From assembly GCF_013608025.1 (NCBI RefSeq), contig NZ_VDLV01000036.1, forward strand, positions 8,342-72,341: 64,000 nt of DNA. Direction: 5' to 3'. This DNA is from Pseudomonas brassicacearum subsp. neoaurantiaca (lineage in GTDB: Bacteria > Pseudomonadota > Gammaproteobacteria > Pseudomonadales > Pseudomonadaceae). The notes beneath the pieces were generated by a model that saw nothing but the letters and a program-made list of their open reading frames with translations, had not been told where the DNA came from and searched no databases. Every line of letters starts with the position of its first letter. Position 1 is the first letter of the stretch. This document shows positions 58,824 to 64,000 of the stretch, in pieces. A program made the position numbers and the translations under genes.

Positions 58824-61430
58824 TTAGCTTGCGACGATATTGACCAGCTTGCCGGGCACGACGATCACTTTACGAATCGTCAGGCCATCGACAAAGCGCA
58901 GCACGTTCTCATTGGCTCGCGCCGCGGCTTCGACTTCTTCGCGAGTGGCGGCAGCGGGCATTTCGATCTGGCCGCGCAGCTTGCCATTGACCTGGATGAC
59001 CAGGGTCAGGCTGTCCTGCACCAGCGCGGTTTCGTCCACCAGCGGCCAACGGGCGTCGATCACCGGGTCGGCGTGACCCAGTTGATTCCACAACTCGTGG
59101 CTGATGTGCGGGGTGATCGGCGCCAGCAGCAGCGTCACGGCTTCCAGGCCTTCATGGATCAACGCGCGATCCTGCTCGGTGCCTTGGGCGGCTTTTTCCA
59201 GTACGTTCATCAGCGTCATCACCTGGGCGATGGCGGTGTTGAATTTGTGGTTCTGGCCGACGTCATGGCTGGCCTGCTTGATGGCCAGGTGGATCGCGCG
59301 GCGAACGGCTTTCTGCTCGTCGTTCAGGCTGGCCACGTCCAGTTTGCCCGGCAGGCCTTGGGTGACGTGGGCCTGGGCCAGGCGCCAGACGCGCTTGAGG
59401 AAACGGTGCGAGCCCTCGACGCCCGAGTCGGACCATTCGGCGCTCATGTCGGGCGGCGAGGCGAACATCATGAACAGGCGGCAGGTGTCTGCGCCGAACT
59501 GGTCGATCATCGACTGTGGGTCGACGCCGTTGTTCTTCGACTTGGCCATTTTCTCGGTGCCGCCGATTTCCACCGGCAGGCCGTCGGCGATCAGCTTGGC
59601 GCTGATGACCTTGGCCTTGCTGTCACGCTCGAGCTCGACGTCGCTCGGGTTGAACCAGGTGTAGGCACCGTTGGCTTCGCGACGATAATAAGTCTCGGCG
59701 ATCACCATGCCCTGGGTCAGCAGGTTCTTGAACGGCTCGTTGGAGCTCACCAGGCCTTCGTCGCGCATCAGCTTGTGGAAGAAACGCGCGTAGAGCAGGT
59801 GGAGAATGGCGTGTTCGATGCCGCCGATGTACTGGTCCACCGGCAACCAATGGTCGGCCGCGGATTTTTCCACCAGGCCGCCTTCAAAGTGCGGCGAGGC
59901 GTAGCGCGCGTAGTACCACGAGGACTCGACAAAGGTGTCCATGGTGTCGGTTTCGCGCTTGGCCGGTGCACCGCATTTCGGGCAGTTGCACTCATAGAAC
60001 TCGGGCATGCGCGCCAGGGGCGAACCGGCGCCGTCGGGTACGACGTCTTCCGGCAGGACCACCGGCAATTGATCTTCCGGCACCGGTACGTCGCCGCAGG
60101 TGTCGCAATGCACGATCGGGATCGGGCAGCCCCAGTAGCGCTGGCGGCTGATGCCCCAGTCGCGCAGGCGGAACTGGGTGCGCGAGGCGCCGAGGTTCTT
60201 CTTGATGAGGGCCACTTCGATGGCATCGAACGCGCCGGCGAAATCCAGGCCGTTGAACTCACCGGAATTGATCAGCTCGCCGTGCTCACCGTAGGCGTCT
60301 TGCCAAGGTGCCGGGGTCTGGTCGCCGGCGCTGGTGCGCACGACCGGTTTGACCGGCAGGTTGTATTTGTGGGCGAATTCGAAATCGCGCTCGTCGTGGG
60401 CCGGAACGGCCATGACTGCGCCGTCGCCGTAGTGCATCAACACGTAGTTGGCGACCCACACCGGCAGTTTCTCGCCGGTGAGCGGGTGCTCGACGAACAG
60501 CGAAGTCGGCAGGCCTTTCTTCTCTTGGGTGGCAACGTCGGCTTCGGCGACGCTGCCGCCCTTGCATTCGGCGATGAACGCCTGCAGCTCGGGGTTGTTC
60601 TGCGCTGCCAGGGTCGCCAGCGGGTGCTCGGCGGCCACGGCCACGTAAGTGGCGCCCATCAGGGTGTCCGGGCGGGTGGTGAAGACTTTCAGGGTGCCGG
60701 CTTCGCCAATGGAGGCGACGTCGTAGGGGAACTGCACTTCCATGCCCCGGGACTTGCCGATCCAGTTGCGCTGCATGGTCTTGACCTGCTCGGGCCAGCC
60801 GGTCAGCTCGTCGAGGCTCTCCAGGAGTTCATCCGCGTAGGCGGTGATCTTGAAGTAGTACATCGGGATCTCGCGCTTTTCGATCTGCGCGCCGGAGCGC
60901 CAGCCGCGGCCGTCGATCACTTGCTCGTTGGCTAGTACGGTCTGGTCCACCGGGTCCCAGTTCACGGTGCCGTTCTTGCGGTAGATCACGCCTTTTTCGA
61001 ACAGGCGGGTGAACAGCCATTGTTCCCAGCGGTAGTAATCAGGCTTGCAGGTGGTGACTTCCCGGGACCAGTCCACCGCCAGGCCCAGGCTGCGCAGCTG
61101 GGACTTCATGTAGGCGATGTTTTCGTAGGTCCACTTGGCGGGGGCCACGTTGTTCTTCATCGCGGCGTTTTCCGCCGGCATGCCGAAGGCGTCCCAACCC
61201 ATGGGTTGCAGGACGTTCTTGCCTTGCATGCGCTGGTAGCGGGAGATCACGTCGCCGATGGTGTAGTTGCGCACGTGCCCCATGTGTAGCTTGCCGCTGG
61301 GGTAAGGGAACATCGACAGGCAGTAGTAAGTTTCCTTGCCTGGCTGTTCGCTGACTTCAAAGGACTTTTGCTCGTCCCAGAACGACTGGGCGGCGGCTTC
61401 GATTTCACGGGGCTGGTAGTGTTCGTGCAT
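58824..61430 (-). CDS. leuS: leucyl-tRNA synthetase
   Basis: An 868-residue class I synthetase. The HIGH motif appears as KLHMGHVRNYTIGDV, the KMSKS motif as EKMAKSKNNGVDPQ, the CP1 editing domain is present (TTRPDTLMGATYVA, VPAHDERDFEFA), and zinc-type cysteines are seen in CNCPKCGAPAKRETD. ATG 61430 (MHEHYQPREIE) is the family start; a longer frame upstream is not used. First gene of the leuS-lptE-holA operon. Confidence 0.97.
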   Translation of the reverse strand: MHEHYQPREIEAAAQSFWDEQKSFEVSEQPGKETYYCLSMFPYPSGKLHMGHVRNYTIGDVISRYQRMQGKNVLQPMGWDAFGMPAENAAMKNNVAPAKWTYENIAYMKSQLRSLGLAVDWSREVTTCKPDYYRWEQWLFTRLFEKGVIYRKNGTVNWDPVDQTVLANEQVIDGRGWRSGAQIEKREIPMYYFKITAYADELLESLDELTGWPEQVKTMQRNWIGKSRGMEVQFPYDVASIGEAGTLKVFTTRPDTLMGATYVAVAAEHPLATLAAQNNPELQAFIAECKGGSVAEADVATQEKKGLPTSLFVEHPLTGEKLPVWVANYVLMHYGDGAVMAVPAHDERDFEFAHKYNLPVKPVVRTSAGDQTPAPWQDAYGEHGELINSGEFNGLDFAGAFDAIEVALIKKNLGASRTQFRLRDWGISRQRYWGCPIPIVHCDTCGDVPVPEDQLPVVLPEDVVPDGAGSPLARMPEFYECNCPKCGAPAKRETDTMDTFVESSWYYARYASPHFEGGLVEKSAADHWLPVDQYIGGIEHAILHLLYARFFHKLMRDEGLVSSNEPFKNLLTQGMVIAETYYRREANGAYTWFNPSDVELERDSKAKVISAKLIADGLPVEIGGTEKMAKSKNNGVDPQSMIDQFGADTCRLFMMFASPPDMSAEWSDSGVEGSHRFLKRVWRLAQAHVTQGLPGKLDVASLNDEQKAVRRAIHLAIKQASHDVGQNHKFNTAIAQVMTLMNVLEKAAQGTEQDRALIHEGLEAVTLLLAPITPHISHELWNQLGHADPVIDARWPLVDETALVQDSLTLVIQVNGKLRGQIEMPAAATREEVEAAARANENVLRFVDGLTIRKVIVVPGKLVNIVAS

Positions 61431-61732
61431 GGCTACTTTTGTACTGAATGGGGTGGCCCAATCCTCTTCGTTGCCATGCTGGACGCGGACGACGCCGAAT
61501 GCGGCGTTTTCGATGCCCAGCCAAGCTGGAAGTGGAGTTACAGGAAGCGCCGTAGCATACATGACCGCGCTCTGCCGAGGGAAACCCTGATTGCTGCCGA
61601 ACCATCGCCAAGCCTTGCAGACCTTCGTCGACGATCGGCGTTCAGGGCCGTTGGTCGCGGCGCGCTGCCGGTTTGCCCAGCGAAGCTAAGCTTCTCAATG
61701 GGGAGTGAGTCTTATCTTCAATGAGGTGAGGG
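61431..61732. other. divergent intergenic region leuS / 61733 gene
   Basis: Holds the leuS promoter region and that of the plus-strand gene. The only structure seen is the palindrome GAAGCTAAGCTTC at 61682-61694, plus a GAGGTGAGGG Shine-Dalgarno before 61733. No gene or RNA is recognised. Confidence 0.5.
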
Positions 61733-62053
61733 ATGGTTGAATCACAACGAAAAGTCGCTACACCTGAGTTATACGAAAAACTGATCGATCGTCTCGGGGT
61801 GGCCCTTGACGCTGCAAGAACCGCCGGTCGCTTGCGTGATGAACGCCCGGCAGAGCTGGAACTGCGCGGCTTGAGCCCCGCAGAGTTCGAACTGGTCAAG
61901 GCCTACCTTGAGCAGGTCGGGCACCAGGCCCCTGCGATCGGGGCCCAGGCAAACAAGCGTCTCGATGCGCCCCGTTCGGCCAAAGTTGTCTGGCTAAAGG
62001 ACCGGACGCCCGACAAGGATGCTGTAAAGGTCCGGTCACTGCAGTTCAAGTAA
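61733..62053 (+). CDS. small conserved-looking protein of unknown function
   Basis: A 106-residue charged, probably mostly helical protein (ATPELYEKLIDRLGVALDAA, GLSPAEFELVKAYLEQVGHQ) with a basic C-terminus (VWLKDRTPDKDAVKVRSLQF). No signal peptide, cysteine cluster or membrane segment. I do not recognise a family. A strong GAGGTGAGGG RBS and normal GC-rich codon use support it as real. Confidence 0.75.
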   Translation: MVESQRKVATPELYEKLIDRLGVALDAARTAGRLRDERPAELELRGLSPAEFELVKAYLEQVGHQAPAIGAQANKRLDAPRSAKVVWLKDRTPDKDAVKVRSLQFK

Positions 62054-62156
62054 CGCCGGATTCACGCGTGTCGCTTTTTTTTGATTCGATGTTTTTGGAA
62101 TCTGTTGTCGCTTTGCGTCAACCCACCTAGGCTTCGGGCATCTATGGAGATGCCCG

Positions 62157-62918
62157 ATGCCGTTTCGCTATTTCATCAAACAACTTTTATTGCCGCCCGG
62201 CATTCTTCTGCTGCTGTTGGCGCTTGCCTGGTGGTGGCGTCACTCCCGGCCGCGCCTGGCCCGGGTGTGTTTCGCCGTGGGGATGGGTGGCTTCTGGCTG
62301 CTGAGCCTGCCGGTGGTGGTGCAATGGAGCGCCCGGGCGCTGGAGCGTGAACCGCCGCTGCTGCGCAGCGAATGGGCGACCCTGGCCCAGCGCGCCGATG
62401 CCATCGTGGTGCTGGGCTCGGGGCGTGAGCGCGGCGACCTGGCCTGGGGCGCCGACCAGCCCACCGGCATCGGCCTGGAGCGCCAGCGCTATGCCGCGCG
62501 GCTGGCCAAGGCGTCCGGTTTGCCGGTGCTGACCACCGGTGGCCTGCATTACGGCACCCCGCCCAGCGAGGCGAAGCTGATGGCCGATTCGATGCTCGAC
62601 GACTTCGGCGTGACCGTGCGCTGGCAGGAGGAACGCAGCCGCACGACATGGGAAAACGCTCAGATGAGCGCGCAGATTTTGCTGCCCGAAGGCGTGAAGC
62701 GCGTGGTGGTCGTGACCCAGGCCTGGCACATGCCACGCGCGGTCTGGAGTTTCGAGCGGGCAGGTTTCGAGGTGATTGCGGCGCCGGTGGGGTTCCTGGG
62801 GCAGGATAACGCCCGGCCACTGGGCGGCTGGATGCCGGAATTCAAGTCGATCTGGCAGTCGGGACAGCTCATGAACGAGGCGGTGGGGTTGGTGGGGTAT
62901 TGGTTGTTCTACCGCTGA
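62157..62918 (+). CDS. YdcF/ElyC-family (DUF218) membrane protein
   Basis: A 253-residue protein with two N-terminal membrane helices (LLLPPGILLLLLALAWWW and ARVCFAVGMGGFWLLSL) and a DUF218 domain: DAIVVLGSGRERG, RYAARLAKASGLPVLTTGG, RTTWENAQMSAQIL and VVVTQAWHMPRAVWSFERAG. ElyC in E. coli affects undecaprenyl-phosphate recycling and envelope integrity. Stands alone between leuS and lnt. Confidence 0.92.
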   Translation: MPFRYFIKQLLLPPGILLLLLALAWWWRHSRPRLARVCFAVGMGGFWLLSLPVVVQWSARALEREPPLLRSEWATLAQRADAIVVLGSGRERGDLAWGADQPTGIGLERQRYAARLAKASGLPVLTTGGLHYGTPPSEAKLMADSMLDDFGVTVRWQEERSRTTWENAQMSAQILLPEGVKRVVVVTQAWHMPRAVWSFERAGFEVIAAPVGFLGQDNARPLGGWMPEFKSIWQSGQLMNEAVGLVGYWLFYR

Positions 62919-62937
62919 CTTATCAAGGTGAACGCTA

Positions 62938-63048
62938 TGTGGCGAGGGAGCTTGCTCCCGCTGGGGCGCGAAGCGGCCCCCAAAAAGCGGGGCCTGCTGC
63001 GCCCGAAGCGTCGGACCGGTCCAGCGGGAGCAAGCTCCCTCGCCACAG
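62938..63048. repeat. REP family B, inverted pair
   Basis: In the convergent gap between the DUF218 gene and lnt. Confidence 0.92.
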
Positions 63049-63073
63049 GTTTTTCATCCACATGGGGAAGGAG

Positions 63074-64000
63074 TCAAACGGTCTTGGCCATCCGTCCCGC
63101 CATCAGCGCCCAGCCCAGCAGCAACACGCACAAGATGATCAGCGGCCACGAGCGCCATTGCAGGTAAGGCGTCAGGTCGTGCATCGGCACCACTTCGCCG
63201 TAAAGAATGCCCCGTTCGAATTGCGGGATGCTGGCGGTAATCTGGCCAAAGGGGTTGATCAGGCCGGTGACGCCGTTGTTGGTGGCGCGAATCATCCAGC
63301 GGCCGGCCTCCAGTGCGCGCATCTGCGCCATCTGCAGGTGTTGCAACGGGCCGATCGAGGTGCCGAACCAGGTGTCGTTGCTGATGGTCAGGAGCAAATC
63401 ACTGCGCGCCGAAAGGCTGGCGGCGAATTCCGGGTAAACCACCTCATAACAAATGAACGGCGCGATCTGGTATCCCTTGGCCTGTAGCAATGGCTGGTCA
63501 GCCGGGCCACGGGCAAAATCCGACATGGGCAGGTCAAAGAATGCGATCAGCCCGCGCAGCAGGTCCTGCAGCGGCACGTATTCGCCGAAGGGCACGAGCT
63601 TTTGCTTGAGGTAAGTCCCGTCGCCTTCCCCCGTCACCGTGATGCCGTTGAAGTAGCGTTTTTCGTGGCGCACCAGTTGGCGAATCGGCACGCCGGTAAT
63701 CAGCGCCGAATGCCGCTCGGCGGCAAAACTGCCCATCATGTCCAGGTAGCCCTGGGCAGACTCCTTGAGCACTGGCACGGCGGTTTCCGGCCAGATCAGC
63801 AGGTCGACACGCTTGGAGGTGAAACTCATGTCGCGGTACAGCGCCAACTGGGCGTTGAGCTGTTCCGGGTCCCATTTCATGCTTTGTTCGATGTTGCCCT
63901 GGATCGCCGCGACGCTGAGCGGGTCGCCCGAAGGACTGGTCCAGGCATGCCCTTTAAGCGCCATGCCGGCGATCCATGGGCCAACCAACAGCGCCACGCC
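63074..64000 (-). CDS. lnt: apolipoprotein N-acyltransferase, C-terminal 308-309 residues (5' end outside window)
   Basis: The frame is open to the window edge (the first complete codons read GMALLVGPWIAG). The nitrilase-like domain is complete: Glu in LLIWPETAVPV, Lys in KQKLVPFGEYVP and Cys in IAPFICYEVVYPE, and a last membrane helix (WPLIILCVLLLGWALMAG) anchors the C-terminus. Lnt adds the third acyl chain to lipoproteins. The missing N-terminal part should hold the first membrane helices. Confidence 0.96.
   Translation of the reverse strand, partial: GVALLVGPWIAGMALKGHAWTSPSGDPLSVAAIQGNIEQSMKWDPEQLNAQLALYRDMSFTSKRVDLLIWPETAVPVLKESAQGYLDMMGSFAAERHSALITGVPIRQLVRHEKRYFNGITVTGEGDGTYLKQKLVPFGEYVPLQDLLRGLIAFFDLPMSDFARGPADQPLLQAKGYQIAPFICYEVVYPEFAASLSARSDLLLTISNDTWFGTSIGPLQHLQMAQMRALEAGRWMIRATNNGVTGLINPFGQITASIPQFERGILYGEVVPMHDLTPYLQWRSWPLIILCVLLLGWALMAGRMAKTV

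Noticed and set aside
57957..60935. 992-codon plus-strand frame opposite lptE/leuS
   Set aside because: Shadow of leuS codon structure; it runs through the holA/lptE start regions without any recognisable domain.

Overview
The window looks like a chromosomal segment of a fluorescent Pseudomonas (P. fluorescens/corrugata-type group). GC is high, many intergenic gaps hold two abundant Pseudomonas-style REP families, and the backbone order from ppa through eutBC, mpl-ubiX, proA-nadD-rsfS-rlmH-mrdA-rodA-mltB-rlpA-dacA-ybeD-lipB-lipA, holA-lptE-leuS to lnt is, from memory, the same (in reverse numbering) as P. aeruginosa PA4031 to PA3984. No tRNA, rRNA or CRISPR was seen. Identifications come from reading motifs, not from database searches.

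Layout. (1) 1-1650, minus: the N-terminal part of an Rhs polymorphic toxin, cut by the window edge. (2) 2033-10923, all plus: an amino-acid catabolic block made of a PLP gamma-lyase of the cystathionine gamma-synthase family, an APC permease, a LysR regulator, a divergent threonine-synthase-like protein, an AsnC/Lrp regulator, a short homoserine dehydrogenase and an aldehyde dehydrogenase. A gamma-lyase plus homoserine-to-aspartate enzymes fits canavanine or homoserine utilisation. The block is interrupted by a tandemly duplicated REP cassette. (3) 10930-12785: two near-identical small genes (DUF6124-like), each behind a structured leader. Inside each leader two short 'barcode' words occur as sense, antisense and sense again, the last copy in the ribosome-binding region. 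The words differ between the two leaders but stay self-complementary within each. This is the most novel-looking item in the window. (4) 12790-18680: a visibly more AT-rich island with a hipB-like gene, a decayed hipA and a type III restriction-modification system. (5) 18700-22060: an orphan S24/LexA-like repressor with matching inverted operator words, ppa, an MtfA-like peptidase and a DedA protein.

(6) 22796-31327: ethanolamine use. eutC/eutB, the permease and an ExaC-type acetaldehyde dehydrogenase are on minus, and the divergent sigma-54 activator is on plus. Two good -24/-12 promoters and a paired upstream activator dyad complete the circuit. (7) 31730-41540: mpl-ubiX-lipoprotein, an NAD(P)-binding protein, a MORN-repeat/C13-peptidase lipoprotein, a MaoC hydratase, LrgA/LrgB-type proteins, a Lon-substrate-domain protein, a DedA-PAP2 fusion and a 3-methyladenine glycosylase. 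(8) 41739-53201: the proA-to-lipA block for proline, NAD, ribosome maturation, cell elongation (PBP2-RodA-MltB-RlpA-PBP5) and lipoate. (9) 53202-54189: a gene-free zone of about 1 kb built from a 240-bp inverted repeat pair around tandem REPs and a hexamer repeat. (10) 54190-64000: LD-carboxypeptidase, a second MltB-family transglycosylase, arfA with its RNase III-type hairpin, holA, lptE, leuS, a small unknown protein, a YdcF/ElyC protein and the C-terminal part of lnt.
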